NCBI GenBank assembly: GCA_937888955.1 | Contig: CALAQW010000029.1 | Location: 1 to 34,507, forward strand | Source of the DNA: an uncultured Alphaproteobacteria bacterium | GTDB taxonomy: Bacteria; Pseudomonadota; Alphaproteobacteria; UBA11222 | Direction: 5' to 3' | Length of the DNA stretch: 34,507 nt | Part shown: positions 8,418-16,091 of the stretch, one piece after another | How positions within the stretch are numbered: the first letter of the stretch is position 1 | Layout: each line of letters begins with the position of its first letter | Notes under the pieces: model-generated | Database searches by the model: none | What the model saw: only the letters and a program-made list of their open reading frames with translations | Told to the model about the DNA's origin: nothing | Position numbers and translations under genes: made by a program

Positions 8418-9604
8418 TGGATTTCACGATCGACAAGGCCACGCAGGCACGCCTCGAACGGGTGCATGAACTTGGCAAGAACTATATCCGTCCGCTCGGG
8501 CTTGAATGCGACCGGCTGGGCCGTCCGCTACCGCCTGAGCATGACTATTTCAAGATGCTGCACAAGATGGGCATGGGACGCACCCGCTGGCGGCCGAAAA
8601 AACCCGGCGAACCGGAAAAGAAAAAGGACACAAACAAACCCGGCAATACCCGCAGCACCCTGCTCGTGTCAGAGGAAATGTCTTACTGGGACCGGGGGGT
8701 CGCTGTATCGGGGCCAAGCCCCGGGCTTGGCGAGGGACCGCTGATCGCCATGGGCACGGAAGAGCAGAAGGAACGGTTTCTCGGCCCGTTCATCAATCCC
8801 GACAGGCCGCGCTGGGCCGCTTTCGCGATGACCGAACCGGGCGCGGGCTCGGATGTGGCGGGGATTCGCACCCGCTGCGTCAAGGATGGCAAGCACTGGA
8901 TCCTCAACGGCAACAAGTCGTTTTCGGGCGCGTCGAGCCGGGCTGACTGGATCCTCGTCTGGGCGACGATTGACCCCGCACTTGGCCGCGACGGGCATCG
9001 TGCCTTCATTGTGGAAAAGGGGACGCCCGGCCTTGGCAACTTCCATATCGAGAAGAAGACCGGCATCAAGGGGTATGAATCCACCTCCTTCGTGATGAGC
9101 GATTGCCGGGTGCCGGAGGAAAACCTTGTTGGCGGGGAGGAATATTATACCGGCGGCAAGGGGTTCAAGGGGGCGATGAAGACCTTCAATTCGACCCGTC
9201 CGATGATCGCCGCCATGGCGGTGGGGATGGCGCGCGCCGCGGTGGACGAGGCGATGCGCTTTGCGCGGGACAATGATCTGCTTGGCGATGTGCGGGTGCG
9301 CGACCGGCTGGAGCGCATGCACCGCAAGGTGAAGATGTGCCGCCTGCTGACTTTCAAGGCAGCCTGGCTTGCCGATCATCAGATGCCCAATATCGTCGAA
9401 GCCTCCATGTGCAAGGCGCTTGCCCCGCAGGTCGGGATGGAAGCAGCGAGCCTTGGCATGGAACTGCTGGGGCTTGTCGGCGGACGCGGCGATCACCTGA
9501 TCGAGAAGCTGTACCGCGACATGAAAGCCATGGATATCGTCGAGGGGACGGGCCAGATCCAGCGCGTGGTGATGGCGCGGCAGCTTGTCGGCTTCCCCAA
9601 CTAG
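8417..9604 (+). CDS. acyl-CoA dehydrogenase
   Basis: 'FAMTEPGAGSDVAGIRTRCVKDGKHWILNGNKSFSGAS' and C-terminal 'VEGTGQIQRVVMARQLVG'. Confidence 0.93.
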   Translation: MDFTIDKATQARLERVHELGKNYIRPLGLECDRLGRPLPPEHDYFKMLHKMGMGRTRWRPKKPGEPEKKKDTNKPGNTRSTLLVSEEMSYWDRGVAVSGPSPGLGEGPLIAMGTEEQKERFLGPFINPDRPRWAAFAMTEPGAGSDVAGIRTRCVKDGKHWILNGNKSFSGASSRADWILVWATIDPALGRDGHRAFIVEKGTPGLGNFHIEKKTGIKGYESTSFVMSDCRVPEENLVGGEEYYTGGKGFKGAMKTFNSTRPMIAAMAVGMARAAVDEAMRFARDNDLLGDVRVRDRLERMHRKVKMCRLLTFKAAWLADHQMPNIVEASMCKALAPQVGMEAASLGMELLGLVGGRGDHLIEKLYRDMKAMDIVEGTGQIQRVVMARQLVGFPN

Positions 9605-9628
9605 ATAACAAAACTACGGAACGCAGAT

Positions 9629-10423
9629 ATGATGTTTGACGATAATCCCGGCGCCGTCGCGCTTATCACGGGCGCGGGTTCGGGGATCGGCGCGGCCACC
9701 GCGCGGCTGCTTGCTGCCGAAGGGGTGCATGGGCTTGTACTGATGGAATGGAATGCGGACAGTCTTGCCCGCATCCGCGAGGAAGTCGGCCTGCCGGATG
9801 ATCGCCTGCTCTGCCTTACGCAGGATGTGGCGGACCCGAAAGCCTGGGACGATGCAGCGACACAGATCGCTGCCAAATTCGGACGGCTTGACTATGCGGT
9901 CGCAAATGCGGGAATCCCGGCTGGCGGCCCGCTGGTCAAATGCAGTTTCGAGGAATGGCGGCGTGTCATCGCGGTCAATCTGGACGGGGTGTTCCTGACA
10001 CTGAAGACCGGGCTCAAGATGATCGGTGAAGGCGGGCGCGGCGGCGCGATGGTGGTCATCGCCTCGGTTGCCGCGATCAAGGCGGAACAGGGCGCAGGCC
10101 CCTATGCCGCCGCCAAGGCCGGCGCGGTGCAGCTTAGCAAGGTCGCGGCCCGCGAAGGCGCGCGCGACCAGATCCGTGTCAATGTGGTGCTGCCCGGCGG
10201 GGTGAAAACGCCGATCTGGAATGGGTTGCCCTTTTTCGATTCATTATCGGACAAGATGGGCGGCAATGAGGCGGCCTTCGATGCCATGGCCAAGGGGGGC
10301 ACGCCGCTTGGCCGGTTCGCGGCCCCCGAAGAGCTTGCCAATCAGATCGGGCATCTGCTGTCGTCGCGCTCGCAACCCATGACCGGTGCATCCGTCGTCG
10401 TCGATGGCGGGCTCAGCGCGTAA
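9629..10423 (+). CDS. short-chain dehydrogenase/reductase
   Basis: '[16 protein letters not shown]' Rossmann motif, 'VANAGI', Ser and 'PYAAAKAG' Tyr-Lys catalytic residues. Confidence 0.93.
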   Translation: MMFDDNPGAVALITGAGSGIGAATARLLAAEGVHGLVLMEWNADSLARIREEVGLPDDRLLCLTQDVADPKAWDDAATQIAAKFGRLDYAVANAGIPAGGPLVKCSFEEWRRVIAVNLDGVFLTLKTGLKMIGEGGRGGAMVVIASVAAIKAEQGAGPYAAAKAGAVQLSKVAAREGARDQIRVNVVLPGGVKTPIWNGLPFFDSLSDKMGGNEAAFDAMAKGGTPLGRFAAPEELANQIGHLLSSRSQPMTGASVVVDGGLSA

Positions 10424-10448
10424 ACCCTTACAACCAGGCGGAAGTCAG

Positions 10449-11291
10449 ATGGCGAATAATAGCGAGCAGATCGAAATCTGGAACGGTGATATCGGGCAAC
10501 GCTGGACCGAGGAGCAGGCACTGCTCGACGCGATGTTGGCGCCGCTTGGCCTTGCAGGGTTGGAGCGGGCCGATATCACACCCGGCACGCGCGTGCTCGA
10601 TATCGGTTGCGGTTGCGGGGATACAAGCCTTGCGATCGCCGAGCAGGTCGGCGCGGATGGTCATATCACAGGCATCGACATATCCGAGCCCATGCTGGCA
10701 CGGGCGCAGGCGCGCGCTGAAGGTCGCAAGAATCTGACCTTTCAGAAAGCTGACGCCACGACCCACCGCTTTGCGCCGGCGAGCGCGGATCTCATCTTCT
10801 CGCGGTTCGGCGTCATGTTCTTCGATGACCCGGTGGCCGCATTCTCAAACATGCGCGGCGCGCTGACGCCGGAAGGCCGATTGTGCAATGTGGTCTGGCG
10901 GCCGGTGCGCGAAAACCCCTGGGTCCTGAAAAGCCTGATGGTCGCGGCCGAGCATGTTCAGATGCCGCAACCGGCGGGCCCTGAAGATCCCGGCCCCTTC
11001 TCCTTTGGCGAGCCTGAACGCGTCGAACGCATCCTGGGGGCGGCCGGCTTCGATAACATCGCGCTTGAACCCCTTGATGCAAAGATCACGGTCGGCGCTG
11101 GGCTCGGCCTTTCGGATGCCGTGACGTTCCTGCTTGGTATCGGGCCATTACGGCTGATCCTGGCCGAGCAGGATGACGCCACACAAAACCGCGTACGCGA
11201 TGCGGTGACCGAGGCGGTGAAATCCGACTTCGACACAGACGGCCTGCAGATGGATGCCGCAATCTGGATCGTCACGGCACAGAGCAAGTAA
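10449..11291 (+). CDS. class I SAM-dependent methyltransferase
   Basis: '[37 protein letters not shown]' SAM-binding motif; ATG 10449. Confidence 0.88.
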   Translation: MANNSEQIEIWNGDIGQRWTEEQALLDAMLAPLGLAGLERADITPGTRVLDIGCGCGDTSLAIAEQVGADGHITGIDISEPMLARAQARAEGRKNLTFQKADATTHRFAPASADLIFSRFGVMFFDDPVAAFSNMRGALTPEGRLCNVVWRPVRENPWVLKSLMVAAEHVQMPQPAGPEDPGPFSFGEPERVERILGAAGFDNIALEPLDAKITVGAGLGLSDAVTFLLGIGPLRLILAEQDDATQNRVRDAVTEAVKSDFDTDGLQMDAAIWIVTAQSK

Positions 11292-11498
11292 GTATTCCCA
11301 GGCCAGATTTGGCATGAGCGGCGTTTTCTGGCAGGATAGCCAGGAAAAATTGCTTACAGACGTCACCGTTCGGCATCGTAGTTATCTGCCGTGCGCTGAT
11401 GGTTTGAGAACGAGTTTGCGGGGGTAGGGACAATCTTTTTCTGGAGTGACCGGCAACGAACGGCTCGCGTCAGGTGCCGTCATGATTTTATCATTCTC

Positions 11499-12410
11499 TT
11501 GATCGTGGGGATTACCGTCATGGCACCCGCTATGTCGGCCGCGCAGGAAAGCACCGTCTCGCCGTCAGCACAAACATCGCCAGACGCGACACAAGAGCCA
11601 GCAAGGGGAGTTATCGACACCCCAATCGATGACCCCGATGCACCTCTTTATTCGCCCTTTACGGCACGTTATCTGCTTGACGAGATCCGCAATCTGCGTT
11701 CGGAGTTCGAGCGGAGCCGCGCACAGATCATCGAACGCCAGATTACCCGTGAATATAACATCGCGCATGAAGCCGCAGGCTATGCGCGCAATGCCGTTGA
11801 ATTATTTTTCTTTGTCATTACCGCTGTGATGACCTTGCTTGTTTTTCTGGGCTGGAATTCACTGCGCGATGTCCGTAACCGGATTAATGATATCGCCGAA
11901 GCCAAGGTTGGCGAACTGGTGGAAGGCTATGCCGAGCGATTGAATGCGATCGAGCAGGAACTCCATGAAAAGTCGGAACATCTGCTCGCCACACAACGTG
12001 AAATTGATGATACGAACGAAATTCACTCCCTGTGGTTGCGCGCCAGTCAGGAGACGACACCTGCGGCAAAAATCGCGATTTATGATGAAATCCTGCGGAT
12101 CCGCCCCGACGACACTGAAGCGCTGACATTCAAAGCGGATGCAGCACTTGAGCTTGAAGAGCCGCAATGGGCGCTCAGCCTGACAAACCGGGCCATCAGG
12201 CTCGATCCCGACAGCCCGCATGCCCTGTATCAGCGCGCCTGCGCCTATGCGGCGATGGAAATGCCAACAGAAGCATTGGCGGACCTTGAGACCGTCATCG
12301 GGCAATCTGAAAATTACCGAGAGACAGCCAGGACCGAACGCGCATTCACCCTGCTACACGGCAATGATGCCTTCGAAAAACTCATCAACCCGATGGAGCT
12401 TGCCATATGA
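11499..12410 (+). CDS. membrane-anchored tetratricopeptide-repeat protein (start uncertain)
   Basis: Hydrophobic N-terminus ending AMSAAQ, internal TM 'AVELFFFVITAVMTLLVFLGW', coiled coil, then TPR-like 'AIRLDPDSPHALYQRACAYAAMEMPTEALADLETVI'. Start is TTG 11499 or ATG 11520. Confidence 0.75.
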   Translation: MIVGITVMAPAMSAAQESTVSPSAQTSPDATQEPARGVIDTPIDDPDAPLYSPFTARYLLDEIRNLRSEFERSRAQIIERQITREYNIAHEAAGYARNAVELFFFVITAVMTLLVFLGWNSLRDVRNRINDIAEAKVGELVEGYAERLNAIEQELHEKSEHLLATQREIDDTNEIHSLWLRASQETTPAAKIAIYDEILRIRPDDTEALTFKADAALELEEPQWALSLTNRAIRLDPDSPHALYQRACAYAAMEMPTEALADLETVIGQSENYRETARTERAFTLLHGNDAFEKLINPMELAI

Positions 12411-13846
12411 CACTAATCAGCTTTCTTGCCTTCATGGCATTATTTCTTGTCATCGGGCTGCTATCCTTCCTGCGGGCGAAACAAACCAAACGCGATTACT
12501 ATCTGGCGGACCGCAATGTCAGCCCGTGGATGACCGGGTTATCGGCGGTGGCGACGAATAATTCCGGATATATGTTCATCGGGGTGATCGGCTACACCTA
12601 TGCTGTGGGCCTTGCCTCGATCTGGTTGATGATTGGCTGGATTCTGGGGGATTATCTGGCCTCGACCTTCGTTCATCGCGAATTACGCAAAGCAACCAAA
12701 CGCACCGAAGAAGCCTCCTTCTCGGCGGTGCTGGCGCGCTGGGGCGGTACTGAATTCGCCATTTGGCGCCGGCTTGCGGCGATTGTGACAATCATCTTTC
12801 TGGGCGCTTACGCGGCGGCGCAGATCAGCGCCGGCGGCAAGGCGCTGCACGGGGTGTTCGACTGGGCACCGGAAACCGGCGCAATACTGGTTGCCGCAAT
12901 TGTGCTGGCCTATAGCGTTGCGGGTGGGCTGCGCGCATCAATCTGGACGGATACGGCGCAATCAGCCGTCATGATTGCTGCGATGGCGCTGCTGCTGATT
13001 GTGGGCGTTTATGGCCTTGGCGGTATCGACAGCACGATCGCGAAGATGGGCGAGGTCGAAGGCTTCCTTGACTGGTTTCCTGACGATCTGCTGTTTCCCG
13101 GCGCTTTAGGCATGATCCTGTTTGTTGTCGGCTGGATGTTTGCTGGGCTGTCTGTCATTGGCCAGCCGCATGTGATGGTCCGTTTCATGGCGCTCGATAA
13201 TCCGGGGCATATGCGGCGCGCGCGCGGCTGGTATTACGGTTACTTCATCCCCTTCTATCTGCTGGCGACGGGGGTTGGCATGCTGTCGCGGATCTATCTG
13301 CCCGAACTTGACGGCCTTGACCCCGAGCTTGCCTTGCCGACCATGGCGCGCGAGCTCCTGCCGCCGATATTGGTCGGGTTGATCCTGGCAGGCATTTTCG
13401 CCGCCACCATGTCGACGGCAGATTCGCTTGTGCTGAGCTGTTCGGCAGCGCTTACCCATGATTTGCTGCCCCGCAAGCTTGAACGCAGCTGGGAGCTGAA
13501 AGGCGCAACCGCGCTTGTCACCCTGTTTGCGCTGATTATCGCGCTGGGCGAAAATCAAAGCGTCTTCAGCCTTGTCATCCTTGCCTGGTCGACGCTGGCG
13601 AGCGCCTTTGGTCCATTGCTTATTCTCTACGCGCTGGGGCGCACGATCTCCGAACGCCACGCCATCCTGATTATGCTCGTTGGGGTATCAACCGCGCTTT
13701 ACTGGCGCTATCTCGACTGGCATCTCGATGTCTATGAGGGGATGCCTGCGATCCTGGTGGGGCTCATTATCGGCTGGCTGCTGAGCGACAAGCGCGCACC
13801 GCTGACCATAGCCGATAAGCCGGCGGAGGGGCAGGCCACCAGCTGA
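12407..13846 (+). CDS. sodium:solute symporter (SSS family, PutP-like)
   Basis: Many TM segments; 'DYYLADRNVSPWMTGLSAVATNNSGYMFIG', 'AGIFAATMSTADSLVLSCSAALTHD'; ATGA overlap with the TPR gene. Confidence 0.92.
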   Translation: MTLISFLAFMALFLVIGLLSFLRAKQTKRDYYLADRNVSPWMTGLSAVATNNSGYMFIGVIGYTYAVGLASIWLMIGWILGDYLASTFVHRELRKATKRTEEASFSAVLARWGGTEFAIWRRLAAIVTIIFLGAYAAAQISAGGKALHGVFDWAPETGAILVAAIVLAYSVAGGLRASIWTDTAQSAVMIAAMALLLIVGVYGLGGIDSTIAKMGEVEGFLDWFPDDLLFPGALGMILFVVGWMFAGLSVIGQPHVMVRFMALDNPGHMRRARGWYYGYFIPFYLLATGVGMLSRIYLPELDGLDPELALPTMARELLPPILVGLILAGIFAATMSTADSLVLSCSAALTHDLLPRKLERSWELKGATALVTLFALIIALGENQSVFSLVILAWSTLASAFGPLLILYALGRTISERHAILIMLVGVSTALYWRYLDWHLDVYEGMPAILVGLIIGWLLSDKRAPLTIADKPAEGQATS

Positions 13847-13926
13847 GCCACAGCAAAGCTGCCCCGGCTGGCGCGAGAGGCGGCCGGTGCAGCGTGTAGA
13901 TTGTTTCCTTATGAATTACGGCTGGT

Positions 13927-14799
13927 TTACTGCGCCTTATGGCCGTAGGTATCGCGGTCGTAATATTCCGACTGGTGGGTAGAATCGCGCCCGCCCCAGC
14001 CAAATTCGATCATCCAGCCCGACGGGTTGGCCGCATAGAATGAATACATCTGATCGTTGGCGTGGCAGCCCGGCGTGATGCCCACATGGATATCGTTCTG
14101 CTGCACAAGATCATAAGCAAGCCCGACATCATGGAAGGCTTCATATTCGAGCATCAGGTGATTGATCCGCTTGTCGCTTGGCAAGCCGAAGGCCAGCGTG
14201 TGATCACGATCATTGCAATGCAGGAACATAATCTCGAACGGCTTGTCCATACCCGGAATCGGGATGCGGTATTCCACGCCGCCACGCATGCCAAGCAGGC
14301 TGTAGAAGGCGTGGGTTTTCTCAAACCCCACCGTCTCGCGCAGGATGAGATGGCCCAAACCGCCCGTACCGGTCTTGAACCGGCCATGCATGGCGCGGCC
14401 CGGATGGAACGGTTTATGGGTCTGCACATGCGGGCCGTGAAAAATCTCCAGCGCATTGCCGCTTGGATCCTCAAGCCGCATCAGCTCAAGCACATGCCGC
14501 TCCTGCGCGTCCTCGGCGCTGGCGAGCTGTACCGTCACGCCTGCGTTCTCAAGCTGGGCACGCATGGCGCGAAACTCCTCCGCACCGGCAACACGAAAAC
14601 CAAGGAAGGAAAGATCGTCGCTGCCATCCTCTTCAACAATGATGCGGTGATGCCAATAATCCATACGCAGGAAGCATTGCCTGGGATGAGCGCCATCAAC
14701 AACCTCAAGCCCGACGATCCGGGCGGCATAATCGCGCCAGTCCGCGAGGCTTTTGACGCCGATCCCCATATAGCCAAGTTCGGTTACTTTCTGCATCAT
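13927..14799 (-). CDS. type I (VOC) extradiol ring-cleavage dioxygenase, BphC/HsaC-like
   Basis: Two-domain VOC protein with metal-ligand contexts 'GGLGHLIL' (His), 'INHLMLE' (His), 'GWMIEFGWGG' (Glu), plus 'GCHANDQMYSFYAANPSG'. Confidence 0.9.
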   Translation of the reverse strand: MMQKVTELGYMGIGVKSLADWRDYAARIVGLEVVDGAHPRQCFLRMDYWHHRIIVEEDGSDDLSFLGFRVAGAEEFRAMRAQLENAGVTVQLASAEDAQERHVLELMRLEDPSGNALEIFHGPHVQTHKPFHPGRAMHGRFKTGTGGLGHLILRETVGFEKTHAFYSLLGMRGGVEYRIPIPGMDKPFEIMFLHCNDRDHTLAFGLPSDKRINHLMLEYEAFHDVGLAYDLVQQNDIHVGITPGCHANDQMYSFYAANPSGWMIEFGWGGRDSTHQSEYYDRDTYGHKAQ

Positions 14800-14840
14800 T
14801 CTGTCCCCTTCCCTTTACCCGATATAACGGGCCATTTTTA

Positions 14841-15719
14841 TCACTGGCGCAAGCTTGCCCGGATCTGATCGGGCCGGGCGAGGCTACCGCCCGCTCCTTC
14901 GATCGCCGATACCGCTTCGGTAACGATTTCAAGGTTTGTCTTCGGCGTGCCAAGTCGCGCATCCTCAAGTCCTACCCGGACATGTCCGCCCAACGCGACC
15001 GCAAGCGGTATGAGCGGCGTCAGATCCACATCGAGACCTGCGATCATCCAGGGCGCATCAGGTGCGAACTCGCGCAGCAATTCATGATAGGCCTGCAACG
15101 CATAGGGTTTTGGCGGATAGCTGAAGGTAAAGCCATCGGTAAACATCAACCGATAGATGGGCTGCCCCGCGCCGGGTTGTTCCGCCGCAAGCTGCGCCCC
15201 GAGCCGCAGAAATCCCGGCTCGTAAATCGCATAGGCCATCGGCAGGCCAAGCGTTGCCGCAAAACCCAGCCCGGCGCGGATATGTTCAACCGAATTGGTA
15301 TAGACAAACCCCTTATCGCCGGCCGCCACCTGCCCCGCATGCGCAAAATTCATCGATCCGGGATCCAGCGCCCCCCATTCGACAAGACCGCGATCCGCCA
15401 GCCCCTTCAGGGCGGCAAAGCGTGCATCAGCCCCGCCTTGGGGATCGATATCCGCACTGCCATCGGCGGGCAAGGTCGGATAGACAATCGCATCGCAACG
15501 GCTGCGAATCCCGTCGACAATCGCGGCGTAAAGATCGGCATCGTCTTTTTGCCGCCCCGTCGCCACATCATAGGCATGAAAATGCACGATTGCGGCCCCG
15601 GCCTCGACGCAGGCCACCGCATCGTTAACGATTTCATCGACGCTGACCGGAACATGGGGCTGACGCCGTTTTCCCCATGGGCCATTGAGCGCGACTTCAA
15701 GCCAGCATTGACCGGCCAT
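14841..15719 (-). CDS. beta-keto acid cleavage enzyme (BKACE, DUF849)
   Basis: 'AAIVHFHAYD' (HxH metal site) and 'GGHVRVGLEDARLG' (R..GLED motif); SD GGAGGG. Confidence 0.9.
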   Translation of the reverse strand: MAGQCWLEVALNGPWGKRRQPHVPVSVDEIVNDAVACVEAGAAIVHFHAYDVATGRQKDDADLYAAIVDGIRSRCDAIVYPTLPADGSADIDPQGGADARFAALKGLADRGLVEWGALDPGSMNFAHAGQVAAGDKGFVYTNSVEHIRAGLGFAATLGLPMAYAIYEPGFLRLGAQLAAEQPGAGQPIYRLMFTDGFTFSYPPKPYALQAYHELLREFAPDAPWMIAGLDVDLTPLIPLAVALGGHVRVGLEDARLGTPKTNLEIVTEAVSAIEGAGGSLARPDQIRASLRQ

Positions 15720-15820
15720 AACCCTCCCCCTGCCGCTTGTTCTTTTATGGGATTAAGTGTAGAGAAGCCCGGCATTTCCACAAAGCGTTATTACCCGAAC
15801 AACGCACCGCGTCAGGGAAG

Positions 15821-15849
15821 AAAAAAAGGCCGTTCCCGCAGGAACGGCC
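15821..15849 (-). terminator. Rho-independent terminator (3' end of sRNA candidate)
   Basis: Minus strand GGCCGTTCC-TGCG-GGAACGGCC-TTTTTTT. Confidence 0.92.
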
Positions 15850-15913
15850 CGAGTTTAGGGAGGAAACGCCCAGGAAGGGCAACGGCGGGAGGGATGAAAA
15901 TCCCTGTGCCGTG
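15821..15913 (-). ncRNA. small RNA candidate resembling the alphaproteobacterial MmgR/alpha-r8 family
   Basis: Minus-strand ACGGC..AGGGAU-UUUC-AUCCCU..GCCGU hairpin, GCCC-UUCCU-GGGC hairpin, unpaired UUUCCUCCCU (15857-15866), 9-bp GC-rich terminator with U7; promoter-like boxes immediately upstream. Confidence 0.75.
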
Positions 15914-15918
15914 AATTC

Positions 15919-15946
15919 ATATTAGCTGAATCGTGGCGGCATTCAA
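15919..15946 (-). promoter_or_regulatory. candidate sigma70-type promoter for the sRNA
   Basis: -35 TTGAAT (15946-15941), 16-nt spacer, -10 TAATAT (15924-15919), placing the start near 15912 at the base of the first hairpin. Confidence 0.55.
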
Positions 15947-15986
15947 CAAAAAAATGCTGCTTTGCAACAAAATTTTTGCGTCGCAC

Positions 15987-16025
15987 AAAAATTAATTAAC
16001 ATGCTGATTTATATAATTAATTTTT
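15987..16025. repeat. perfect 12-bp AT-only inverted repeat, 15-nt spacer
   Basis: AAAAATTAATTA (15987-15998) / TAATTAATTTTT (16014-16025). Confidence 0.7.
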
Positions 16026-16091
16026 CTTATCTCCCAACATGCGAAAGCAAATCCGCCTTGGCTGCGACAAAATTTCCCGCAACCACGTAAC

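Noticed and set aside
11328-11343. CTGGC-AGGATA-GCCAG hairpin after the methyltransferase gene
   Set aside because: Five-bp stem without a U tract; could be chance, so not called a terminator.
14062-15914. 268-aa and 310-aa plus-strand ORFs
   Set aside because: Antisense to the extradiol dioxygenase and BKACE genes, which carry clear catalytic motifs and SD sequences.
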